Assembly: GCF_004798965.1 (NCBI RefSeq)
Contig: NZ_SDSD01000002.1
Span: 434,001-498,000 of the forward strand
DNA from: Onishia niordana
Lineage (GTDB): Bacteria; Pseudomonadota; Gammaproteobacteria; Pseudomonadales; Halomonadaceae
Direction: 5' to 3'
Length of the DNA: 64,000 bases
In this document: in pieces, positions 1 through 7,033 of the stretch
Numbering within the stretch: the stretch's first letter is position 1
How the letters are laid out: every line of letters starts with the position of its first letter
Translations under genes and position numbers: made by a program
The notes under the pieces: generated by a model
What the model was told of the DNA's origin: nothing
The model's input: the letters and a program-made list of their open reading frames with translations, nothing else
Database searches by the model: none

Positions 1-1528
1 TGTGGACAATCGACAAGCCCAGGCCATAGCCGCCGGAGCGCCGGGTGCGGCTGTCGTCGAGCCGCGCGAAGGGTTTGAAGATTTCTTCTCGCTCGCCGAC
101 CGGCACACCAGGACCGTCATCCTCGATATCCAGTCGGGCCACCTGACCGTCGTCGCCAAGACTCACCCGGACCTCACCATTGGCGTGCCGGCAGGCATTG
201 GCGACCAGGTTCTGCAGTGCCCGCTGTAAATAGCGAGGGTCGGCCACGACCTCGACCGGCGGCCCCGGCATCACGCGCAGCACCAGTTTGGCATGCAGCG
301 GTGCGAGGGCCTCGACCACGTTATCGGCAAGATCTCGACAATCGACCAGTTCGGCCTCCTGCAGAACGCCTTGCGCGTGATCATTGCCCAGCTTGGCGTA
401 GGTCAGAATCTCGTCGATCAGACCGTCGAGCTCCTCGATGTCACCGTCGATACCGGAGAGCTGACGACGTACCGGCGCACTGTCGGTCATGTCCTCGACC
501 ATCTGCACGGCAAAGCGAATGCGCGCTACCGGTGTACGCAACTCATGCGACACCGCACGAATCATTTCCTGCTGAGCGCGTAGCAGTGACTGCACCTGGG
601 ACGCCATGCCGTTGAAGGCCATGCCGACCCGCCCTAGGAAATCCCCGCTTTCGACCTTGACCCGCGTGTTCAGGTGGCCACAGGCGATGCGCGTAGCGGC
701 CTGCTCGAGGCGTGCCATACGTGACTCCACGCCTCTCACGATCAGGTAAATGATGCCCGCCAGCACGCCGAGCATGGCGACCAGCAACGACAGGGATAGC
801 GACATCGACATCGGTTCGAACGCGGCCAACGGTCCCAACTCGACCCACTGGATACTCCCATCAGCGTTAGGCAGGCGCAGATAGAGTGTCATTGCCCAGC
901 GCTGGGGCAGCAGACGAATGACGACCTCGGTATCACGCAGGCGAGAAATCTGGGCAGGCGGGAGATCGTCGGGGGGCGTATCGGAGAGTTGCGCCTGGAT
1001 CACAGGGCTTTTGAGACGTTCCAGGCGCTCATGCCGGGCCTCGCCTTCGACCTCGGAGAGCCACTCCCCGAGCTGGCGTGCAAGCCCCATCAGCTGCTGC
1101 TCGGAAAGGCTCCCGAGTTCGGCGCGTAGCATCCAGGGCTCGCCCGGCAGCTGACGATACAACTGCCAGCCCTGGCCATTGAGTTCCTCGACCAGCGTGC
1201 GACCGCTCTCGAGGCTGGTGCGCTGAAAGAAATTGAGTGGGTAGTTGCGGCGATCGTGAAGACTGAGCGTCATCGACAGCTGCTCGCTCTTGCGGGCCAG
1301 CCAGGCATCGCGCTGCGACAGCGGCAAGGCCGCCAGCTGAAGCGAGAGCAGCGTCATCGGCGCCTTCGCCAGCTGCTCGCTGTAATGATCGTGGCGAACC
1401 TTGTCGACCAGGGCGAAAGTCGACAGGGCCAGCGCAAAAGTCAGTACCAGTGCCAGCGCCAGCCATACGTAGACCCTCAGGAAGGCACTGTCGGCCAGCG
1501 GCCTCGGCAACAGGCGGGAGAGCACCAT
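1..1528 (-). CDS. rstB: RstB-like sensor histidine kinase (3' end beyond window)
   Basis: Inner-membrane sensor kinase that would phosphorylate the adjacent RstA-like regulator. I read about 509 codons from the ATG at 1528. An N-terminal membrane segment (about residues 17-37) is followed by a periplasmic region and a second membrane segment near residues 245-265, then HAMP. The H-box reads RAVSHELRTP with the phospho-acceptor His at about residue 328. The N-box (LVANACRHAN) and the start of the G-box (DDGPGVP, then GGYGLGLSIVH) are intact. The frame is still open at base 1, so only the last part of the ATPase domain is missing. Its start codon shares one base with the rstA stop (TGATG), so translation is coupled. 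Assignment to RstB rather than another OmpR-partner kinase rests mainly on RstA next door. Confidence 0.88.
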   Translation of the reverse strand, partial: MVLSRLLPRPLADSAFLRVYVWLALALVLTFALALSTFALVDKVRHDHYSEQLAKAPMTLLSLQLAALPLSQRDAWLARKSEQLSMTLSLHDRRNYPLNFFQRTSLESGRTLVEELNGQGWQLYRQLPGEPWMLRAELGSLSEQQLMGLARQLGEWLSEVEGEARHERLERLKSPVIQAQLSDTPPDDLPPAQISRLRDTEVVIRLLPQRWAMTLYLRLPNADGSIQWVELGPLAAFEPMSMSLSLSLLVAMLGVLAGIIYLIVRGVESRMARLEQAATRIACGHLNTRVKVESGDFLGRVGMAFNGMASQVQSLLRAQQEMIRAVSHELRTPVARIRFAVQMVEDMTDSAPVRRQLSGIDGDIEELDGLIDEILTYAKLGNDHAQGVLQEAELVDCRDLADNVVEALAPLHAKLVLRVMPGPPVEVVADPRYLQRALQNLVANACRHANGEVRVSLGDDGQVARLDIEDDGPGVPVGEREEIFKPFARLDDSRTRRSGGYGLGLSIVH

Positions 1529-2229
1529 CAGCTATCCTTGACGAACAGGTAACCCTTGCTGCGAACCGTCTTGATACGGTGCGGCTGATTGGGGTCGTCA
1601 CCGACCTTGGGCCGAATACGCGATACGCGCACATCGATGGAGCGATCCTGGCCGTCGTACTTGATGCCACGCAACTGGGAGAAGATCTCCTCCCGCGTCA
1701 GCACGCGCCCAGCATTGCTCGCCAGCAGCCACAACAGATCAAACTCGGCACTGGTTAGATCAATGCGTTCGCCATCGAGCCAGGCCTCGCGAGTGGCGCT
1801 ATCGATCTCCAGGTTATTGAAGGTCAGACGCCCTTCGCCGGTTGGCACACTGACATCGGTGCGGCGCATCAATGCCCGCATGCGGGCCAGCAGCACCCGC
1901 GGCTGTACGGGCTTGGGCACGTAGTCATCGGCGCCCATCTCGAGCCCCAGCACCTGATCCATGTCATCGGTACGGGCCGTCAGCATCAGGATCGGACCGT
2001 CATAGTCCGGCCGAGCACGTCGACATATCGACAGACCGTCCTCACCGGGCAGCATCAGATCGAGTATCACCAGATCTGGCTGTAACTCGACGATCTTGTC
2101 GACCCCCTTAGCCCCATCGGCTTCCACCGTCACGGTGAAGCCGTTGGCCTCAAGATAGTCTCGCGTGAGCTCCGCGAGCCGCTCGTCGTCCTCGATGATC
2201 AGGACATGATCGTGGTCATTGCTTAGCAC
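1528..2229 (-). CDS. rstA: RstA-like OmpR-family response regulator
   Basis: DNA-binding response regulator, 233 residues. The receiver domain spans about residues 8-120, with the acidic pocket EDDE at 13-16, phospho-acceptor Asp57 (LVILDLMLPGEDG) and conserved Lys106 (DDYVPKP). The winged-helix OmpR DNA-binding domain spans about 135-230 (RVLTREEIF, then SIDVRVSRIRPKVGDD and TVRSKGYLF). Length and the VPKPVQPRVLLARMRALMRR linker fit RstA, although other OmpR regulators cannot be excluded. It is the first gene of an rstAB operon that diverges from nrdA across a 436-bp intergenic region. Confidence 0.92.
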   Translation of the reverse strand: MLSNDHDHVLIIEDDERLAELTRDYLEANGFTVTVEADGAKGVDKIVELQPDLVILDLMLPGEDGLSICRRARPDYDGPILMLTARTDDMDQVLGLEMGADDYVPKPVQPRVLLARMRALMRRTDVSVPTGEGRLTFNNLEIDSATREAWLDGERIDLTSAEFDLLWLLASNAGRVLTREEIFSQLRGIKYDGQDRSIDVRVSRIRPKVGDDPNQPHRIKTVRSKGYLFVKDS

Positions 2230-2444
2230 GCTCTCGCTCGCTCCTCATTGACGTCCGGTGACGGCTATTGTCATTCGATAATGTATATCAAGTCCATGAT
2301 ACCCCAGCCACTGCCATTTTTGGCTGTCGATGGGGCTGATTGGATAATGAGTGATATCTGATGTTAATGCCGGCAACCGCTCTGGGATGCGGACTTCAAC
2401 GCAGCACATTTTCTCTCCCAATTCAGGCACAAGATACCCACAGG

Positions 2445-2453
2445 TTATCCACT
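2445..2453 (+). promoter_or_regulatory. Candidate DnaA box upstream of nrdAB
   Basis: TTATCCACT matches 8 of 9 positions of the DnaA box TTATCCACA. It lies 17 bp upstream of the first NrdR-like box. In E. coli the nrdAB promoter is known to be controlled by DnaA boxes, so the position is meaningful. A single 8/9 match is weak on its own. Confidence 0.45.
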
Positions 2454-2469
2454 TGATGAAAGCTCTCGA

Positions 2470-2516
2470 GCACACTATCTTGTGCTGCATATTGGAAACA
2501 ACACAAGATGGTGTGC
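2470..2516 (+). promoter_or_regulatory. Pair of NrdR-like boxes upstream of nrdA
   Basis: Two 16-bp elements, 2470-2485 (GCACACTATCTTGTGC) and 2501-2516 (ACACAAGATGGTGTGC), each match about 12 of 16 positions of the published NrdR box acaCwAtATaTwGtgt. Their centres are 31 bp apart, three helical turns, which is the characteristic arrangement of NrdR box pairs. NrdR is the ATP-cone repressor of ribonucleotide reductase operons. The sites lie 150-196 bp upstream of the nrdA start, so the promoter is probably within or just after them. Confidence 0.72.
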
Positions 2517-2665
2517 ACCTAGCAATTCAGAGCACTACTGTCAAACTACGCTGTCCAACCAGTGTGGCCCCCGGTTTTGCCCAGTGTTGAGCGTTGTTCA
2601 GGCCACCTTGTTCAACCTCTTGGGCTCCTCTCATCCATCAATTACCGCTAGGAAGACACGGCGCC

Positions 2666-5572
2666 ATGGATACTACGCTCTCCCCCGGCAACTCGTCCGT
2701 CAACGTGACCGCCCCTCAGCAACTGCGGGTGATCAAGCGCAACGGCGATGTCGCCCCCTTCGATGCCAGCAAGATCGCTGTCGCCATGTCCAAGGCGTTT
2801 ATCGCTGTGGAAGGCGATAATGCCGAGGCCTCTTCACGCATCCGCGATTTCGTGACCCAGGCCTCAGACGCCATCTGCGATGCCTTCCTGCGTCGCATGC
2901 CCGACGGCGGCACCCTGCACATCGAAGACATCCAGGACCAGGTCGAACTGGCGCTGATGCGCGCCGGTGAGCAGAAGGTCGCCCGCGCCTATGTCCTGTA
3001 CCGCGAAGAGCATGCTCGGGCCCGTGCCGCTGCCGGCGGCGATATAGAGAAACCCCATCCGAGCCTCAACGTGACCCTGCCTGATGGCAGTATACGTCCG
3101 CTGGACCTCGGCCGCATCGAAACCCTGGTCTATGAAGCCTGCTCGGATCTACCTAATACCGAGCCGCAGAAGATCGTCGATGATTCGGTGCGCAACCTCT
3201 ATGACGGCGTGAGCAGCGACGGCGTCTCCCAAGCGTTGACCATGACCGCCCGCACGCTGGTCGAGAAGGACCCAAGCTACACCTACGTCACCGCTCGCCT
3301 ACTGCAGGACAGCATCCGCCGCGAAGCCCTGTCCTTCCTGGGTGTGGCCGAGGAAGCCACCTATGGCGACATGGCCGAGCTCTATGCGCCGGCCTTCAAG
3401 GCCTATATCGCCCGCGGCATCGAATTTGAGCAGCTCGACGAAGCGCTGGCCGATTTCGACCTGGAGCGCCTCGGTGCGGCACTCGACCATACCCGCGACA
3501 ACGCCTTCACCTACCTGGGCCTGCAGACCCTCTACGACCGCTACTTCATCCACCGTGACGAGGTACGTTACGAGCTGCCCCAGGTGATGTTCATGCGCGT
3601 CGCCATGGGCCTTGCGCTCAACGAAGACGACCGCGAAGCGCGGGCCATCGAGTTCTACGAGCTGCTCTCAAGCTTCGACTACATGGCCTCCACGCCGACC
3701 CTGTTCAACTCTGGCACTCAGCGCAGTCAGCTTTCCAGCTGCTACCTGACCACCGTGCCCGACAACCTGGACGGCATCTACGGCGCGATCCGTGATAACG
3801 CCATGCTTTCCAAGTGGGCCGGCGGCCTCGGCAACGATTGGACGCCGGTTCGCGCCCTGGGTTCCTACATCAAGGGCACCAACGGCAAATCCCAGGGCGT
3901 CGTGCCCTTTCTCAAGGTCGTCAACGACACCGCCGTTGCCGTCAATCAGGGTGGCAAGCGCAAGGGCGCGGTCTGTGCCTACCTCGAGTCCTGGCACCTG
4001 GACGTCGAGGAATTCCTCGAGCTGCGCAAGAACACCGGTGATGATCGTCGCCGCACCCACGACATGAACACCGCCAACTGGGTGCCGGACCTGTTCATGA
4101 AGCGCGTCTTCGACGATCAGGAATGGACGCTGTTCTCGCCGGCCACCTGCCCGGACCTGCACGACCTGTTCGGCGCGGCCTTCGAGAAGCGCTACCAGGA
4201 ATACGAAGAGATGACCCGCAACGGTCAGCTCAAGCTCTTCAAGCGGGTCAAGGCCAAGGACCTGTGGCGCAAGATGCTGTCGATGCTGTTCGAAACAGGC
4301 CATCCGTGGATCACCTTCAAGGATCCCTGCAACCTGAGAAGCCCGCAGCAGCATGCCGGCGTCGTGCATAGCTCCAACCTGTGCACCGAGATCACCCTGA
4401 ACACCAGCGTCGACGAGATCGCGGTGTGCAACCTGGGCTCGGTCAACCTCGCGCAGCACATGACCGACGGCGAGCTCGACAACGAGAAGCTGAAGAAGAC
4501 CGTGCGCACCGCCGTGCGGATGCTCGATAACGTCATCGACATCAACTACTACGCGGTGCCGCAGGCCAAGAACTCGAACTTCAAGCACCGTCCGGTAGGC
4601 CTTGGCATCATGGGCTTCCAGGATGCCCTGTACGCCCATGGCATTGCCTACGCGTCTCAGGACGCCGTCGAGTTCGCCGACCACTCCATGGAGCTGGTCA
4701 GTTATCACGCCATCGAGGCCTCTTCTGACCTCGCCGCCGAGCGTGGCCAGTACCAGAGCTATGAAGGCTCGCTGTGGAGCCAGGGCGTACTGCCGATCGA
4801 TTCCATCGAGAAGCTCAAGCAGGAGCGCGGCGAGAAGTACATTGAGGTCGATACCTCCACGACCCAGGACTGGGATCGCATCCGCCAGAAACTTTCCGAA
4901 CAGGGCATGCGCAACTCCAACGTCATGGCTATCGCCCCGACCGCGACCATCTCCAACATCTGTGGCGTGTCGCAGTCGATTGAGCCGACGTATCAGAACC
5001 TGTTCGTGAAATCGAACCTGTCCGGCGAGTTCACGGTGGTCAACTCCTACATGGTCAACGACCTCAAGGAACGCGACCTGTGGGACGAGGTGATGATCAA
5101 CGACCTTAAGTACTACGATGGCAGCGTACAGCCGATCGACCGTGTGCCGGCCGATCTCAAGGCCCGCTACGCCACCGCCTTCGAGGTCGAGCCCAAGTGG
5201 CTGGTGGAAGCCGCTTCGCGTCGCCAGAAATGGATCGATCAGGCGCAGTCGCTGAACCTCTACATCCAGGGCGTGTCCGGCAAGAAGCTCGACGTGACCT
5301 ATCGCATGGCCTGGTTCCGCGGTCTCAAGACCACCTACTACCTGCGTGCGCTGGGTGCAACCTCGGTCGAGAAGTCCACCGTCGATCGCGGCAACCTCAA
5401 CGCCGTCGGTAACGGCAGCGAGCCGTCGCCACAGCCCGAGGCGGCACCGGCGCCGTCCGCTCAACCGGAAGCGCGCGGCATCGACGACTTTCTGAGCGGC
5501 AAGAGCGGCAGTGGTTCGCGTGCCCCGACCGCCGGCGAGATCGATGAACTGGGCTGCGAGGCCTGCCAGTAA
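2666..5572 (+). CDS. nrdA: Ribonucleoside-diphosphate reductase class Ia, alpha subunit NrdA
   Basis: Large catalytic subunit that reduces NDPs to dNDPs with NrdB. From the ATG at 2666 it is 968 residues, close to the Pseudomonas NrdA (about 963). I chose this start because AGGAAG at 2650-2655 precedes it at normal spacing; an in-frame ATG at 2594 would add 24 unlikely residues. Two ATP-cone domains are stacked at the N-terminus: one begins RVIKRNGDVAPFDASKI, the second LPDGSIRPLDLGRIE. The catalytic core shows SQLSSCYLTT (first redox Cys), NLCTEITLN (radical Cys, Asn, Glu) and VCNLGSVNLA (second redox Cys). The C-terminal CEACQ supplies the swinging Cys pair. A Pro/Ala-rich linker precedes this tail. 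It is followed by nrdB after a 94-bp gap. Confidence 0.97.
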   Translation: MDTTLSPGNSSVNVTAPQQLRVIKRNGDVAPFDASKIAVAMSKAFIAVEGDNAEASSRIRDFVTQASDAICDAFLRRMPDGGTLHIEDIQDQVELALMRAGEQKVARAYVLYREEHARARAAAGGDIEKPHPSLNVTLPDGSIRPLDLGRIETLVYEACSDLPNTEPQKIVDDSVRNLYDGVSSDGVSQALTMTARTLVEKDPSYTYVTARLLQDSIRREALSFLGVAEEATYGDMAELYAPAFKAYIARGIEFEQLDEALADFDLERLGAALDHTRDNAFTYLGLQTLYDRYFIHRDEVRYELPQVMFMRVAMGLALNEDDREARAIEFYELLSSFDYMASTPTLFNSGTQRSQLSSCYLTTVPDNLDGIYGAIRDNAMLSKWAGGLGNDWTPVRALGSYIKGTNGKSQGVVPFLKVVNDTAVAVNQGGKRKGAVCAYLESWHLDVEEFLELRKNTGDDRRRTHDMNTANWVPDLFMKRVFDDQEWTLFSPATCPDLHDLFGAAFEKRYQEYEEMTRNGQLKLFKRVKAKDLWRKMLSMLFETGHPWITFKDPCNLRSPQQHAGVVHSSNLCTEITLNTSVDEIAVCNLGSVNLAQHMTDGELDNEKLKKTVRTAVRMLDNVIDINYYAVPQAKNSNFKHRPVGLGIMGFQDALYAHGIAYASQDAVEFADHSMELVSYHAIEASSDLAAERGQYQSYEGSLWSQGVLPIDSIEKLKQERGEKYIEVDTSTTQDWDRIRQKLSEQGMRNSNVMAIAPTATISNICGVSQSIEPTYQNLFVKSNLSGEFTVVNSYMVNDLKERDLWDEVMINDLKYYDGSVQPIDRVPADLKARYATAFEVEPKWLVEAASRRQKWIDQAQSLNLYIQGVSGKKLDVTYRMAWFRGLKTTYYLRALGATSVEKSTVDRGNLNAVGNGSEPSPQPEAAPAPSAQPEARGIDDFLSGKSGSGSRAPTAGEIDELGCEACQ

Positions 5573-5612
5573 CGGCGCGCCCCGCGACGCCGAGGGTCAT
5601 TAACATTCAAGA

Positions 5613-5640
5613 CCGGAAGGCCTGCATAGCCGCCTTCCGG
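5613..5640 (+). other. Hairpin between nrdA and nrdB
   Basis: CCGGAAGGC and GCCTTCCGG form a perfect 9-bp stem around a 10-nt loop. No T-run follows, so it is not a simple intrinsic terminator. It could protect the upstream mRNA, cause partial termination or mark an RNase site that separates nrdA and nrdB expression. The function is inferred. Confidence 0.55.
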
Positions 5641-5666
5641 CCCCACGACACATAAAGGAAGACGAG

Positions 5667-6923
5667 ATGCTGAACTGGGACGAATTTCACGAAGACGATA
5701 CCGCTGTCGCCGACCAGCCGGCCAAGGACAAAGCCGCTCCAGCCGCTGCCGAGAAACCGGCCCCTGAAGCGCCCGCCTCGGATGAAGCCGTTGCGGAAAG
5801 CACCGGCGATTACAATGTCGCCGAGCAGGACCGTCAGGCGCGCGCCAAGCAGTCTCTCGAGGAGCTCGACGTGGCCGCCGGCCTCGAGGAACTCGAGATG
5901 GGCGCCAAGCGCATCGAGGTCGACCAGAAGCGCATGATCAACGCTCGCGCCGACCTCAACCAGCTGGTGCCCTTCAAGTACGAGTGGGCCTGGCAGAAGT
6001 ACCTGGATGGCAGCGCCAACCACTGGATGCCCCAGGAAGTGAACATGAACGCCGACATCGCGCTGTGGAAGAGCTCGGACGGCCTCACCGCCGACGAGCG
6101 TCGCATCGTCGAGCGCAGCCTGGGTTACTTCTCCACCGCCGACTCGCTGGTCGCCAATAACCTGGTGCTGGCGGTCTATCGCTTGATCACCAACCCTGAA
6201 TGCCGCCAGTACCTGCTGCGTCAGGCCTTCGAGGAAGCGATCCACACCCACGCCTATCAGTACTGCGTGGAGTCACTGGGCATGGATGAAGGCGAAGTCT
6301 TCAACATGTACCGCGAGGTGCCCTCCGTCGCCGCCAAGTCCGCCTGGAGCCTCAAGCATACCCAGTCGCTGTCGCGCCCGGACTTCAACACCGGCACCCC
6401 GGAGACCGACCAGGAACTGCTGCGCAACCTGATCGCCTTCTACTGCGTCACCGAAGGCATCTTCTTCTACTGTGGCTTCAGCCAGATCCTGTCCATGGGC
6501 CGTCGCAACAAGATGACCGGCGTCGCCGAGCAGTTCCAGTACATCCTGCGCGACGAGTCCATGCACCTGAACTTCGGCGTCGACATGATCAACCAGATCA
6601 AGATCGAGAACCCGAACCTGTGGACGCCGGAATTCCAGGACGAGGTCACCCAGATGATCCTCGAGGGCACCGAGCTCGAGATCGCCTACGCGCGTGACAC
6701 CATGCCCCGCGGCGTACTGGGCATGAACGCGGCGATCATGGAGGAGTACCTCCATTTCATCTGCAACCGTCGCCTGGCACAGATCGGCTTGAAGGAGCAG
6801 TTCCCGGGTGCCAAGAACCCCTTCCCGTGGATGAGCGAAATCATCGACCTGCGCAAGGAGAAGAACTTCTTCGAGACCCGCGTGACCGAGTATCAGGTCG
6901 GCGGCGCGCTGAGCTGGGACTAA
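5667..6923 (+). CDS. nrdB: Ribonucleoside-diphosphate reductase class Ia, beta subunit NrdB
   Basis: Di-iron, tyrosyl-radical subunit partnering NrdA, 418 residues (Pseudomonas NrdB is about 415). GGAAGACGAG lies just before the ATG. The first 80 or so residues form an acidic, Ala/Pro-rich extension ([17 protein letters not shown] and following), before the ferritin-like core begins near [13 protein letters not shown]. The first helix pair carries EAIHTHAY, giving metal ligands Glu190 and His193 and the probable radical Tyr197, matching the spacing E115-H118-Y122 of E. coli NrdB. The second ligand set is in [10 protein letters not shown]. The C-terminal tail is the NrdA docking site. It is the last gene of the operon, followed at once by an intrinsic terminator. 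Confidence 0.96.
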   Translation: MLNWDEFHEDDTAVADQPAKDKAAPAAAEKPAPEAPASDEAVAESTGDYNVAEQDRQARAKQSLEELDVAAGLEELEMGAKRIEVDQKRMINARADLNQLVPFKYEWAWQKYLDGSANHWMPQEVNMNADIALWKSSDGLTADERRIVERSLGYFSTADSLVANNLVLAVYRLITNPECRQYLLRQAFEEAIHTHAYQYCVESLGMDEGEVFNMYREVPSVAAKSAWSLKHTQSLSRPDFNTGTPETDQELLRNLIAFYCVTEGIFFYCGFSQILSMGRRNKMTGVAEQFQYILRDESMHLNFGVDMINQIKIENPNLWTPEFQDEVTQMILEGTELEIAYARDTMPRGVLGMNAAIMEEYLHFICNRRLAQIGLKEQFPGAKNPFPWMSEIIDLRKEKNFFETRVTEYQVGGALSWD

Positions 6924-6960
6924 GCTCGCCACACGTATGGCGTCACGTCCGCTTCACGAA

Positions 6961-6987
6961 ACACCCGCCTCGGCGGGTGTTTTTTTG
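6961..6987 (+). terminator. Intrinsic terminator of nrdAB
   Basis: ACACCCGC and GCGGGTGT form an 8-bp stem closed by a CTCG tetraloop and followed directly by a run of seven T residues. It lies 37 bp after the nrdB stop. Confidence 0.92.
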
Positions 6988-7033
6988 CCTATGCCTCAGG
7001 CGCTCGCCTGCAGCCTCTGGATGGCGCAGTCGC

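Larger units (their letters stand above)
2230..2665. other. rstA-nrdA divergent intergenic region
   Basis: A 436-bp region between two divergent operons. It is visibly more AT-rich than the flanking genes and contains no credible gene. The nrdA-proximal half carries the DnaA-box-like and NrdR-like sites listed separately. The rstA-proximal half (about 2265-2310) is AT-rich and probably holds the rstA promoter, but I cannot assign its -35 and -10 elements with confidence. Confidence 0.6.

Noticed and set aside
3668..5464. A 598-codon open frame on the minus strand
   Set aside because: It lies entirely antisense to nrdA, whose protein is full-length and highly conserved. The frame results from GC-rich codon bias, and its translation has no domain.
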